NCBI GenBank assembly: GCA_022560025.1
Contig: JAFISE010000127.1
Span: 22,272 to 86,271, forward strand
Direction: 5' to 3'
Origin: Stagonosporopsis chrysanthemi
Taxonomy: Eukaryota; Ascomycota; Dothideomycetes; Pleosporales; Didymellaceae
Length of the DNA: 64,000 bases
A program made the position numbers and the translations under genes. Positions 10,983-22,245 of the stretch are shown piece by piece. Positions within the stretch are counted from its first letter, which is position 1. Each line of letters begins with the position of its first letter. The notes under the pieces were generated by a model that saw only the letters and a program-made list of their open reading frames with translations, ran no database searches and was not told where the DNA came from.

Positions 10983-11756
10983 TTAGGGTTTGACATCAGA
11001 GACCTCCATGCCGATCGCATGACAGATTGCACCCCTGACGATCTCTTTCACCACCTCCAGCTCCCTCTCATCTCTTGGAGCATACACCATGATCCAGCTT
11101 GGTGGAGCTAACCAAGTGACCGGAAAGCGCTGGCCCCAGCCTCTGCTTACCACAGTCTTTGCATCCTTTGGACTGACATAGACATGCAGCGAATTCTCTT
11201 TAGGATGCACATGGGCGACTTCGTAGAAGATCTTGTGTGCAACCGGGTTGATGGTCTTTACATCAGGCTTAACGTATATTGCTGGTCCTGTACCGCCTTC
11301 TGTCTTGCTTGGGCGTGTTTCAATGTACTCAGAGTAGGGCGCCATGCTGGCGAAGGTTTGCATGAGATTTGTGAGTTCATTCAATGCAGCCTTTGTAATC
11401 GCCTCAGGAAACTGGCGTTGAGGCAACGTCCAGCGCACGGTATGCGGTGGAGATCCCGATCGATCTGGTACTTTGCCAGGTTTAAGGTATGCTACGCCTG
11501 TATCTGGAATTGCTGATGGGTCGAGTAAATTCTTTCGTTTGTAGAGGAGGTACAGGCCCCATCGCCGGATCTTGAGGTAGCCCTGGACTGTTGGCGGCGT
11601 CCCACCGGTTCCTGGGAGCGTCAGCGCTGTGGCAGCGAGAGGGCAGCGCTGGTCTTAGTACGCACCATAGCTTTGCCAGCTCTTGAAGTCGTAGTAGAAC
11701 GCCAGAAGAGCTGCAGTAGACACTGCAATAACCCAATTGGACCAGCTCGATGCCAT
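10983..11756 (-). CDS. DUF5519 (luciferase-like domain) protein
   Basis: Exons 11756-11666 and 11611-10983, with a 54-bp intron, giving 239 residues. The N-terminus has one hydrophobic segment (WVIAVSTAALLAFYYDF) that probably anchors the protein in a membrane. The body ends with the blocks HVHPKENSLHVYVSPKDAK, GWGQRFPVTW and MVYAPRDERELEVVKEIV, which I recognise from fungal proteins carrying the domain called luciferase or DUF5519. Its biochemical role is not known, and the name does not imply light production. It lies head-to-tail upstream of the FAD monooxygenase with about 400 bp between them, so joint regulation is possible but unproven. Confidence 0.7.
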
Positions 11757-12268
11757 TGTCGTATCTTCCCTTGCAGATCACGCTTACTGTTCTCCAGAAG
11801 ACACGCGAAGAAAGAGCAGCGGCGTCACAGACTCGCAGAACTACTTAAAGAAATCCCGCAATTGAATCTTGACAGTAAATAACTCAAATAAAGATATGCG
11901 CAATGCATGCGACAACAGTCGCGACCTGTGTTTCGGACATCCATAGAAGTTGATTCCGGATCCCCTCACGTCATTCCGCTCATTCCCCGCTGCTGGTGTG
12001 CCCATCATGCACGCCCAACAGATGCATTGCATCTACGAGGCGACACCAAGCCACCTAATTCTGACGATGGTTCCACCTGTCCGAGAAGAGCATCGGTTGC
12101 CATGTTTCATCTCTTATGAAGTGTTTACCAAGTTTAGCCGCAACGAAACGATACAAGACAACTATTGTTACACCAGAAAGAGCTAGGCACCAGAACGCAA
12201 TGACTATAAGATCGCCATATCTACGAGCGTAGATGAGCTAGGACTCCTGGTGGGACCAATCCCTTCAC
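11757..12268. other. intergenic between divergent genes
   Basis: This 0.5-kb stretch is shared by the DUF5519 gene (minus) and the class II aldolase gene (plus). I see no additional gene. Confidence 0.5.
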
Positions 12269-13441
12269 ATGACATATACATATGGCTTTGAAGCTCTCGA
12301 CGATCGCGTAGGCATTCGCGATTACAATATTACGACTTACGGCTTCCATAACGCGCCTTTGATTCACCGTACCCTGCACGCTGTTCTCAAAACCGAAAAC
12401 CTTGACATTTCAGAGCCAACTACACCGGTGTACATACCCACGAAACCATTAATACGTTCAACCGAAATAGACATAAGCACAGTCTCGCACCGTCCGGTAC
12501 TTTCGACAACGCCGACATCCATACCGCAGGTATCCACTCCACCCAATCCACCTAGGTCTATCGCGCCGTCAATCATCACGCAGCCTTCCACAACGCAGGC
12601 CATGACGGAATTACCTGCGCCGCTCCTGCAGGGGCTCCGCTTCCTCATACGCGCAAATCACATTCTACACCAACACCACCTCGTCGATGCGTTCGGTCAC
12701 ATTTCGCTACGACACCCAATGGCATCAGACCAATACTTAATAGCCGCCTACAACCCTGGCGCGCCTGCTCTAGTCAGATCGCAGCAGGACTTCGTCTCTT
12801 ATAGAGTACGCGACAGCACGCCTGTAGATCCCAATGCCCCGCAGGGGTACTCCGAACGCTACATCCACGGCGAAATCTTTCGACGCTTCCCAGATATCAA
12901 TTGTGTAGTCCACTCCCACAGCGAAACAGTGATCCCGTTCACGTTGGCAGGAGTGCCAGTACGACCAGTGTTCCATATGGCCGGGTTCCTCGGCAGCTCA
13001 GCGAAGGGTGTTCCCGTGTTTGACGCACAGGATGCGTACAGCGATCTTGTCGGGAAAGTCGAGATAACACCGGACATGCTGGTCAAGAACCAACCACTTG
13101 GGAAAGCGCTGGCCCGCAAATTCCACCCGTCGACGCCGGTAGTGCTGCAGCATAAGCATGGGTTCACTTGTGTGGGGAAGTCGATTGAAGAGGCAGTCTA
13201 TCGAGCACTGTACACGCAGACGAATTGCGAGCTATTGACCAAGGCATTGACTTTCGCCGGTGGAGACTGGCAGAAAGTAAAGTATCTGAACGAGGAGGAA
13301 GCAAAAAGTTGTAAGATCATGAACGAGAAGTGCGTGGACAAAAGCTGGCGATTGTGGCTGAGAGAGGCACAGATAAATCCTTTATACGAGAACGAGGAAG
13401 GTGAGCCAGAGGCACTGGCTGTGAGCGGTATGAACTTGTAG
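12269..13441 (+). CDS. class II aldolase/adducin-domain protein (first copy)
   Basis: The open frame is 390 codons. The aldolase/adducin domain begins at about residue 112 with LPAPLLQGLRFLIRANHILH and runs to near the end. Metal-site residues typical of the family are visible: the HSHS pair in CVVHSHSETVIPF and the later His in LQHKHGFTCVG, with the nearby Glu in YSERYIHGEIF. The family includes zinc-dependent sugar-phosphate aldolases and decarboxylases; the fungal members are largely uncharacterised. The first 110 residues are Pro/Thr/Ser-rich and not part of the domain, so the true start may be the ATG at 12602 (MTELPAPLLQ), giving 279 residues. The C-terminus contains extra charged residues (ENEEGEPEAL). 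Confidence 0.85.
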   Translation: MTYTYGFEALDDRVGIRDYNITTYGFHNAPLIHRTLHAVLKTENLDISEPTTPVYIPTKPLIRSTEIDISTVSHRPVLSTTPTSIPQVSTPPNPPRSIAPSIITQPSTTQAMTELPAPLLQGLRFLIRANHILHQHHLVDAFGHISLRHPMASDQYLIAAYNPGAPALVRSQQDFVSYRVRDSTPVDPNAPQGYSERYIHGEIFRRFPDINCVVHSHSETVIPFTLAGVPVRPVFHMAGFLGSSAKGVPVFDAQDAYSDLVGKVEITPDMLVKNQPLGKALARKFHPSTPVVLQHKHGFTCVGKSIEEAVYRALYTQTNCELLTKALTFAGGDWQKVKYLNEEEAKSCKIMNEKCVDKSWRLWLREAQINPLYENEEGEPEALAVSGMNL

Positions 13442-14012
13442 CGGTCATGTACAGCGACGATAAGGATGCGGGAGAATGGGCAGTCAAGAGCATAGACTGG
13501 GTCAGGACGGTGATGGTTGCCACTACACGCACGATACGTGCCTAATCTTAGTTGTTTCGAGTCCTCAGAATGGACTTGCCCTTTCAATATGACGAATCTG
13601 ACGTCACAGCTTCAGAACGCGTGTGATAGACGTGTCTTATGAGTGGTTGTAGTTTGGGAAGGGGATTTATTAGAACCATTGGGGGATTTGACGCGTTGGG
13701 TGCAATGGAAGCACAGATTTCCCGCGTACTGATCTGGTAGTCGGCCAAAAAGGAGGAATCGCGGCCACTATGAACGTACGCAAGTGGTTCCGATGGCCCG
13801 CCGTAACAACACGCTAGCGTAACTTTTGGCTATGCACTTCAAGACAGAGCACCGCTCACTCGACTCCACCTTGCGCTACCGCGACCCCAACGCGCCCACC
13901 ACTCCCATCGCCGACACGTCCCAGGCACTCAGGAACCTTTTCAACCAGCTTTGCGCAGTAACCGGGAAGCATTCACACGACCAAGACGCGGCGGACAGCC
14001 CATACGGGCAAC
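13442..14012. other. intergenic, ISWI promoter
   Basis: About 570 bp. A frame at 13826-14044 overlaps the ISWI start in another reading frame and appears to be noise. No other gene is visible. Confidence 0.5.
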
Positions 14013-17000
14013 ATGGCGCGCAAGAGCAACGGACGCGGCTCTGACCCCTCGACGGCCGACGCCTCAACGCACGAAGACGTCGAGATGCAGGACCAAGACG
14101 ACAGGATGAACGGCTTCAAGAAATTCGGGGTGAGTAAGACGCACGCGCGCAATTTACTTCCCAAGGCTCGCTCCAGAGCATGTGGTGGTAACGATGAGGA
14201 AGGGTCAAATGAGAGCAAACAAGCTGACGTATCGTTGCAGTACAACCTGGATACACCTGACTACACGGTATGCATCATGACACACGTGCCTTGTCTTGAC
14301 TAAGACTAACAACCGCGCAGGACTCGGACACACAACCCAACACCACAGCCAGCAGCGTGGCAGGCGACGTGCCAGTCGATGGCCGGAAACGACGCGCTGA
14401 GGAGATGAACATGCGCAAGACCATTTATGGAAAGAAGCACGATCGCCTGGGTGTATCAAAGGTACGCAGCACCACATGACGTACGTCCAGTATGAAGACC
14501 TAGCTGACATGATCCGCTTTCACAGGAAGACGACACTGTTCGCCGATTTAGATACCTCCTTGGTCTGACCGATCTGTTCCGCCACTTCATCGACTCGAAT
14601 CCCAACCCTCACATCAAGGACATCATCGCCAAGATAGATGCGCAAGACGCGGAAGAGGCCAAGAAATCGAAGGCGAGCAAGGTGCGCAAAGGCGGAGCTG
14701 CTGCCGAGCGTCGCCGCAAGACCGAGCAGGAGGAAGATGCGGAGCTTGTGCGCGAGGAAAAGCATGGCGGACACAATGAGACGGTCTTCAGAGAATCGCC
14801 AGGCTACATACAGGGCGGTACCATGCGTGACTACCAAGTCGCCGGTCTCAATTGGTTGATCTCGCTGCACGAGAACGGTATCTCTGGCATTCTGGCTGAC
14901 GAGATGGGTCTCGGAAAGACACTGCAGACCATCTCCTTCCTTGGCTACCTCCGTTTCATCGCTGGCATCAACGGACCCCACCTTGTCGCTGTACCGAAGT
15001 CGACTCTTGACAACTGGAGGCGTGAGTTTGCGAAATGGATCCCAGAGATCAAGGTTCTCGTTCTACAGGGAAACAAGGACGAACGTGCCGAGCTCATTCG
15101 CGACGAGCTTGTGGACGAGAACTTCGATGTCTGCATCACTAGTTACGAAATGATTCTGCGTGAAAAGACAGCCCTGAAGAAGTTTGCATGGGAGTATATC
15201 ATCATCGACGAAGCGCATCGCATCAAGAACGAGGAGTCCTCCCTCGCGCAGATGGTTCGCATGTTCAACTCTCGCAACCGACTCCTTATTACCGGAACAC
15301 CGCTTCAGAACAACTTGCACGAGCTTTGGGCTCTTCTCAACTTCTTGATGCCAGACGTATTCGGTGACTCGTCTGCGTTCGACGAGTGGTTTTCTCAGCA
15401 GAATGCAGATTCGGATACCGTTGTACAACAGCTTCACAAGGTTCTGCGACCTTTCTTGCTTCGACGTGTAAAGGCCGATGTCGAGAAGTCTCTTTTACCC
15501 AAAAAGGAGATTAACTTGTATGTCGGCTTGTCGGATATGCAAGTCCAGTGGTACAAAAAGATTCTCGAGAAGGACATCGATGCCGTCAACGGTGGCGCTG
15601 GAAACAAGGAGTCCAAGACGCGCCTGCTTAACATTGTTATGCAGTTGCGCAAGTGCTGTAACCATCCTTACCTCTTCGAGGGTGCTGAGCCTGGCCCCCC
15701 TTACACGACTGACGAGCACTTGGTCACTAATGCTGCCAAGATGGTCATGCTGGATAAGCTGCTCAAGCGCATGAAAGCTCAGGGCAGCAGAGTTCTCATC
15801 TTCTCTCAAATGAGTCGTGTTCTGGACATCATGGAGGATTACTCGGTGATGCGCGGGTACCAGTACTGTCGCATTGACGGTTCTACCGCCCACGAGGATC
15901 GAATCGCAGCTATTGACGATTACAACAAAGAGGACTCAGAGAAATTCCTGTTTCTCTTAACAACTCGTGCTGGTGGCCTGGGCATCAACTTGACTTCCGC
16001 TGATATCGTTGTTCTTTTCGACAGCGATTGGAACCCGCAGGCTGATCTTCAAGCTATGGATCGTGCTCATCGTATCGGTCAAAAGAAGCAAGTTCACGTT
16101 TTCCGTTTCGTCACCGAGGGTGCCATCGAGGAAAAGGTCTTGGAGCGCGCAGCTCAAAAGTTACGTCTCGACCAACTGGTCATTCAGCAGGGGCGTAGCC
16201 AACAGCCCGCCAAGAACGCTGCTTCTAAGGATGAGCTGCTGACCATGATTCAACACGGTGCTGAGAAGGTCTTCAATAGCAAGGGAGCAGTTGGGCCAGC
16301 TACGGACCAGGAATTAGCCGATGACGACTTTGACGCAGTCATGAAGCGGGGTGAAGAGGCGACCGCAAAGCTGAACTCGAAATACGAGAAGCTAGGTTTG
16401 GACGATCTGCAGAAGTTCACATCGGATTCGACTTATGAGTGGAACGGTGAGACATTCGAGCCACGAAAGAAGGATATTGGTCTAAACTGGATCAATCCGT
16501 CGAAGCGTGAGCGCAAAGAGCAGAATTATGGCATCGACAAGTACTACCGCAATGCATTGGCCACTGGCGGTCGAACCGAGAGCAAGCAACCCAGGGTACC
16601 CCGAGCGCCCAAGCAGGTCGTCATCCACGACTACCAGTTCTTCCCGGAGAAACTTGCTGAGCTCCAGGATAAAGAGACCGCATGGTATCGAAAGGAAAAT
16701 GGCCTTAAAGCGCCCCTTCCCGAGGGCCCTGACGAGGACCTCGAAGCACGCGAAGCTGACCAAGAGCTCGCCCAAAAGGAGATCGATAATGCTGAGCCGC
16801 TAACGGAAGAAGAGAAGGCCGAGAAAGAGCGCTTGATCGAGCAAGGCTTCCCAGAGTGGAACAAGCGAGACCTGCAGCAATTCCTAAATGGATCTGCCAA
16901 GTACGGACGATCGAACTACGAAGGCATTTCCGAGGAAGTGGACGGAAAGAACACCGACGAGATCAAAGAGTACGCTAAGGTTTTCTGGAAGAAGTACAAG

Positions 17001-17637
17001 CAGCTGGAAAACTGGCAGAAGTATCTCACTGTTGTCGAAGACGGTGAGCAGCGTGTTCGTGACTCAGAGAACAAGAAGCGCCTGCTTGCGAAGAAGATTG
17101 GCATGTATAGGATGCCTATGCAACAGATGACGATCAAGTACACTGTCTCAACAACGAACAAGAAGGTCTACACAGAAGAGGAGGACCGCTTCTTGCTTGT
17201 AATGCTGCATAAGCATGGCGTCGAAGGAGATGACATCTTTGACAGAATCCGAGACGAGATCCGAGAATCACCTCTATTCCGCTTCGACTGGTTCTTCCTC
17301 AGCCGCACACCCCAGGAAATTGGTCGTCGCTGCACAACGCTCATCCAGACTGTCGTCCGTGAGCTTGGTGGTGATGCTAGCAAGAACGGCAAGGGCAAGC
17401 GTGCTTACGAGGAAGAAGAGACCGAAGAAGAGGAGGAAGAGCCTGTCAAGAAGAAGGCCAAGAACGGCGTCAAGGTTGGTATAGTATCATACACAGAATG
17501 GGCCGATGCTGATAGACAAACAGAATAAACAGCTCGACACAGTGAAGGGCAAGGCGTCTCCCGCGACATCGCGTGCCAGCAGCGTGGCATCGACGGGCTC
17601 CGCAGGCAAGGGCAAGGCGAAGGGCAAGAAGAAATAG
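14013..17637 (+). CDS. ISWI chromatin-remodelling ATPase
   Basis: Five exons: 14013-14129, 14241-14267, 14321-14461, 14526-17474 and 17533-17637, all joined in phase 0, giving 1,112 residues. The SNF2 motor shows Walker A ILADEMGLGKT (about residues 218-228), IIIDEAHRIKN, LLITGTPLQNN and, in the second lobe, QAMDRAHRIGQKKQVHVFRF. Downstream come the HAND, SANT (YTEEEDRFLLVMLHKHG) and SLIDE regions characteristic of ISWI. The protein slides and spaces nucleosomes as the motor of ISW1/ISW2-type complexes in the nucleus. The last exon adds a Lys/Gly-rich basic tail. If the 58-bp last intron is retained the protein ends at 17528 without this tail. The 27-nt second exon is unusually small. Whether this is the ISW1 or ISW2 orthologue cannot be settled by eye. 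Confidence 0.95.
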
Positions 17638-18218
17638 ACTTTCTGATATTCGGCTCTCGGGTGTTGAGGTGGTGTTTTGGCGCAACAAACGTGGTGAAAG
17701 GTTCACATGAGAGCTCAGGGTCTGTTTTGACACCGGTGAGACTCTTTTGTACCACACTACAGTGGTCTGTCGAGCTCTTGTAGGATTGCAAGGGCTGTAG
17801 GCTCATGATTAGCTGTGCGGTAGCATGTTATAGATCCAATCGATTCAGAATATGTTATTGGACAAGTTGGTGGACTTTGAAGCGTGGCGTGCGGCGCAAA
17901 GTGGAATGACGCGCCCGCCCGCCCAAAAAGCTATGACGCGCCCCGCATCAACTTTGGCAGGTGCTTCCCATATCCACAACAACCACACAACAACCGCACA
18001 TACCTACAGGTTGCGTCTTCGTACGTAAGTACCGCTATCCTATTCTGTCCTTCAATCGTACATTTCATCTGTGGCAATGACCTGGCGAGCCGCTACACTT
18101 CTCCTGGAACATTCCAGAAGCAATCCTGGGAGCAAGTTCGACCTTGACTGACAGCGTATCTGGTTCAGGCTCTACTACATTTTTCTCTCAAAACCGTACC
18201 CGCATATCGAAGTTCACA
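17638..18218. other. intergenic, GET3 promoter and leader
   Basis: About 580 bp, pyrimidine-rich near the GET3 start. There are splice-like signals around 18020-18170 that could mark a leader intron, but no separate gene. Confidence 0.45.
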
Positions 18219-19367
18219 ATGGCGACCACCGCTGCGCTTCAGAAGCTCCAGAACCCTCCCGAGGACTTGGAGCCGACGCTCCAGTCCATCCTCGACCAGA
18301 AGTCGCTGCGTTGGATCTTTGTGGGTGGCAAAGGTGGTGTGGGAAAGACGACAACATCGTGTTCCCTCGCCATCCAGCTTGCAAAGCACCGCAAATCCGT
18401 TCTCCTCATCTCCACCGACCCAGCCCACAACCTGTCAGATGCATTCAATCAGAAATTCGGCAAGGATGCGCGTCTTGTGAACGGCTTTGACAACCTAAGC
18501 GCCATGGAGATCGATCCCAATGGTAGCATACAGGACCTGCTCGCTGCAGGTGGTGAGGAGGGACAGGACCCTATGGCTGGTCTTGGAGGTATGGGCAACA
18601 TGATGCAGGATCTTGCCTTCAGCGTGCGTTTACGAGAGCTAGATATACGCAAACGATAACACTGACTTTTCTTTCAGATTCCTGGTGTTGACGAGGCCAT
18701 GTCTTTCGCCGAAGTCCTCAAGCAGGTCAAGTCCATGTCTTACGAGACCATTATCTTCGATACTGCACCCACTGGTCACACCCTGCGCTTTTTGCAGTTC
18801 CCCACTGTCATGGAGAAAGCTCTCAGCAAAGTCTCGCAGCTATCTCGTCAGTTCGGACCTATGCTGAACGGCTTCCTAGGCGGCGGCGGACGTTTGCCAA
18901 ACGGCCAGAGCATGGACGAGCTTGTCGAGAAGATGGATGCTCTACAAAAGACTATTGCCGAGGTCAACGGACAGTTCAAGGACGCAGACCTGACTACCTT
19001 CGTGTGCGTCTGCATTCCAGAGTTCTTGTCGCTTTACGAGACCGAGCGCATGATTCAGGAACTCAACAGCTACGAGATCGATACACACTCGATTGTGGTT
19101 AACCAGCTGTTATTCCCTAAACAGGACAACCCGTGCGAGCAGTGCAATGCACGTCGAAAAATGCAGAAGAAATACCTTGACCAAATCGAGGAGCTTTACG
19201 ACGAATTCAACGTAGTCAAGATGCCACTCCTTGTCGAAGAGGTCCGTGGTAAGGAAAAGCTAGAAAAGTAAGTTCCCCTGTCCCTGCACCGTACGGCTTG
19301 TGTGAGGTGCTAACCCCTTTGCAGCTTCTCCAAAATGCTTGTCGAGCCATTCGTGCCTCCTAAATAA
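18219..19367 (+). CDS. GET3: GET3/ArsA-type ATPase for tail-anchored protein insertion
   Basis: Exons 18219-18623, 18678-19267 and 19325-19367, giving 345 residues. The deviant P-loop FVGGKGGVGKTTTS lies at residues 34-47. STDPAHNLSDAFNQ (switch I) and DTAPTGHTLRFLQFP (switch II) follow, then the zinc-binding CEQC pair in NPCEQCNARRKMQ that bridges the dimer. The protein shuttles newly made tail-anchored membrane proteins to the ER via the GET1/GET2 receptor. Length and motifs are those of eukaryotic GET3 (TRC40). I chose the ATG at 18219 (MATTAALQKL); an upstream in-frame ATG at 18144 would add a Ser-rich stretch not expected in the family. The last exon is only 43 nt and supplies the conserved C-terminus. 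Confidence 0.96.
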
Positions 19368-21161
19368 AGACGTCACCCTTGCGCAAAGGGGAACTGGTCA
19401 TGCGCGCAGTTCCATTCTCAATTTGGTGACCTGCGCGATTCAGTATATATAGCGATACCCCTTAGAGGCAATTCACACCCTTGTAACAATCCACTTCCGC
19501 AGCTCTCAACCTTCTTAGCTGAGCGAGATCGGTCTGAACGTCGAAGCTCTACATTTCCTTGCACGACTCGTTGCACACGATAATACTCTGATTCTGGGAA
19601 ATTCCGAGAAATTTGATCCTTGATACCACACGTGGTCCCAACAGTGAAACCGCGATCTCACATCTCCCACGAATGACAAGCTTCGCGGCATGTTTGCTTT
19701 CGTTCTGGACAGTGCGGAGACTCAGGTAGCCACTGTAGCCTCGCCGCCCACGGTTAGATTGTTATTTCGCCGAAGTTCCGCGGTCAGTTCGCGACCTTTT
19801 CCTGTTCCTAACAAACGCCCGCGTACACCTGACAGCTCTCAATACATGGCTCAAAGGGCTACACAGTACAATGGAAGTTCTGCCGAGCGTTGTCAACAAG
19901 GATACCCGCATCGATCCGCAAGTCGTTCATCGTGTTTGTCGCGTGCCCAGTGTCGAGGTAAGCGCCTTGCCAAGATACGAGATATTGGAAGATCGCCCCC
20001 CGCAGAAAATATGCCGAGAATCTAACGGCAATAGGTGAGTACACCGAAGCAATTCCTGCTTCTCCACGTATCTGCTTCACGATACTTGTGCGGTGTGTAC
20101 CCTTTGGCGCTCTTGCAGTTATGCGGCCTTCCTGTATTGTCGACGCGCCCGGGGTCACCTGCGAATATTCGACGTCATCTCGCTTCCCCTCATCTGACCT
20201 GCCAGCCAAATTGCGAACTCCAGATTTCGAATCTGCAAGCCTTGGGCGCGATGCGTAGAATCAGAAAGTACATCTCTATCGTAAAGAGTCATAGCGCAAC
20301 GAGCAAGCAGTGTTCCGCTAGTTTTCCGGAACGGAGATGACCATCGAAGTCCGTTGATACTGGTATTGTACTGTAACTTGACTCATTTCCGCAAACACGT
20401 TACCAGGAACACGGCAACAAGTTTCTGGGCCAAAGCTGAAGCTAAGCTTACACAGCTGACAACAGATGATCAACACATTGATTGGCGAGCTTTGAGGGGA
20501 CTAAGACAAGCGGCCGCTGCACTCCAGGTGTTGATAGTGTGGGTTCATGCAGGTGCTTGTGAACAACACCCTCAGGGACGTGGACTTCCGCATGTGATTA
20601 TACTGAAGACCTGTGCAGATGGAAAACGCGATAGTAATGATATATGGAATGGTTACTTTTGACTGTTCCTCCGCCAGCACAATGTTGCTGCTGTCGCGGC
20701 TTGCCACTGGGGCACAACACAGCCCTACTACGCCTTGTGCCGGCTCCTACACCAAATCTCGGCAACCACTCTGGCGCCTTTTCCACAAGCGGCATCGGTA
20801 GCCGAGTAACAATCTGTGTCAATTGGCAGCGGAACTACCTCCTCACCCTTTGAGTAATCTTCGACAGGTACGGATTTATGTCTAATCATAGCATGGCCGA
20901 AAATTGTGAGGCACGGACTTCCGCGATGGTGAACATGACTGGGGGATATACCACTAGCACAGATTGACCGGGGTGTGTTAGCGGCCAGACGATGTGAAAA
21001 GCCGGTGCTGCCAGACTCTATATCTAGCGGAGGTGTTCGCTGCTTGATGGTGGGTCGTGGCCGCGAAGAACGTTCTGTTTACCAGTTGGTTGGGTAATTG
21101 GACTTGAGTCGCTGTGGTTTGCCTTGTCGTACATTGATCCGCACTCCGGAATTCCCACATC
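19368..21161. other. 1.8-kb stretch with no supported protein gene
   Basis: Short frames on both strands (19690-20025 plus, 19859-20209 minus, 20354-20662 plus) show no domain, signal peptide or consistent codon pattern. A clear TATATATA at 19444-19451, followed by a pyrimidine-rich tract, resembles a core promoter, so a non-coding transcript or a diverged small gene is possible. Confidence 0.4.
19444..19451 (+). promoter_or_regulatory. TATA-like box without an assigned gene
   Basis: TATATATA about 80 bp after the end of GET3. No convincing protein frame follows within 1 kb. Confidence 0.25.
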
Positions 21162-22195
21162 ATGTCTTCGATCCTGAGATTAGGAGCTGTGCTCCTTGGT
21201 GCTATTGGTCTTGTCACCGCTGTGCCGGTTGAAATTGAAAAGAGAGGTATGTTGACACCCAACCACCTTTCACAGTCCAATGCGTTGCTAACTTCGAGAA
21301 AGCGGTTTCTGCCAATGTTCTCGACCAACTCCAGTTCTTCAGCCAGTACTCTGCTGCAGCATACTGTCTTGGAAACAACAACAGCCCCAACACGAAGATC
21401 GCTTGCCCTCAGGGTAATTGTGCTCGGGTGGAGGCAGCCAACACGAACACACTGACAGAGTTTGAAAAGTAAGCTTTTCCAGCATCTTCAACTCCACAAA
21501 TACTAATCTTTTCCAGCTCGCTCAGGTCCGACATCACCGGCTTCGTCGCCACGGACACTACCAACAAGCTCATTGTGCTCTCCTTCCGTGGATCAAGGTC
21601 TGTCCGTAACTGGCTTACCAATGTCAAGTTTCCTGTTGTCCCGACCACCATCTGCGCGACATGCAGTTCTTCAATCGGGTTCTGGCAGTCATGGCTTGAG
21701 GCGCAGACCAATGTGCTTTCCGTCATCAAGGCAGCACAAGCGCAATACCCATCCTTCAAAGTCGTTGCCACTGGTCATTCGCTAGGTGGAGCCCTTGCCA
21801 GCCTCGCAGCCGGCGTTTTACGTAGCCAAGGTATCACAGTCGATCTGTACACCTACGGCGCGCCAAAGGTTGGACTGCAAGGCCTTGCCGACTACATCTC
21901 CGGCACAAGCAAGGGCCAGAATTACCGCGTAACCCACAAGAACGACCCCGTGCCTAAGCTGCCCCCAGCATTGCTCGGCTACCGCCACACCTCCCCTGAG
22001 TACTACATCACCAGCGGGAATGATGCGCAGCCTGGCACTGGCGACGTGAATGTCTTGACGGGCACGCTGAACCTCAAGGGCAACGAGGGCGATTTCGGTG
22101 TCGACATCGATGCGCATCTGTGGTACTTTGGACACATCAGCGCATGCGAAGGGCAGGAGGGCATCGAGATCCGCAGCCTGGATGAAGAACAGTAA
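21162..22195 (+). CDS. secreted class 3 lipase / feruloyl-esterase-like
   Basis: Exons 21162-21246, 21303-21468 and 21517-22195 (introns 56 and 48 bp, the second with a TACTAAT branch site), giving 309 residues. It has a signal peptide (about residues 1-20) and a likely KEX2-type EIEKR site at 24-28. The nucleophile elbow ATGHSLGGALAS places Ser172; Asp227 in THKNDPVPKLPP and His284 in IDAHLWYF complete the triad. SFRGSRSVRNWL supplies the oxyanion region. It should be an extracellular alpha/beta-hydrolase acting on acylglycerols or feruloyl esters; the sequence does not decide which. The next gene, an amidase, is convergent and starts its 3' end 50 bp away. Confidence 0.93.
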
Positions 22196-22245
22196 TAGAT
22201 TAATAATGTCTAATCGAAACGGCCTTTCCACGGACTGCCCTTCAC

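Noticed and set aside
7765..11756. GMC oxidoreductase, FAD monooxygenase and DUF5519 as a secondary-metabolite cluster
   Set aside because: No polyketide synthase, NRPS, terpene or RiPP core gene, transporter or regulator is nearby; the neighbours are housekeeping genes.
12364..12648. 94-residue minus-strand frame opposite the first aldolase
   Set aside because: It overlaps the Pro/Thr-rich extension in antisense and shows no domain.
14520..14981. 153-residue minus-strand frame inside ISWI
   Set aside because: It is an antisense shadow of a strongly conserved coding exon, with no domain of its own.
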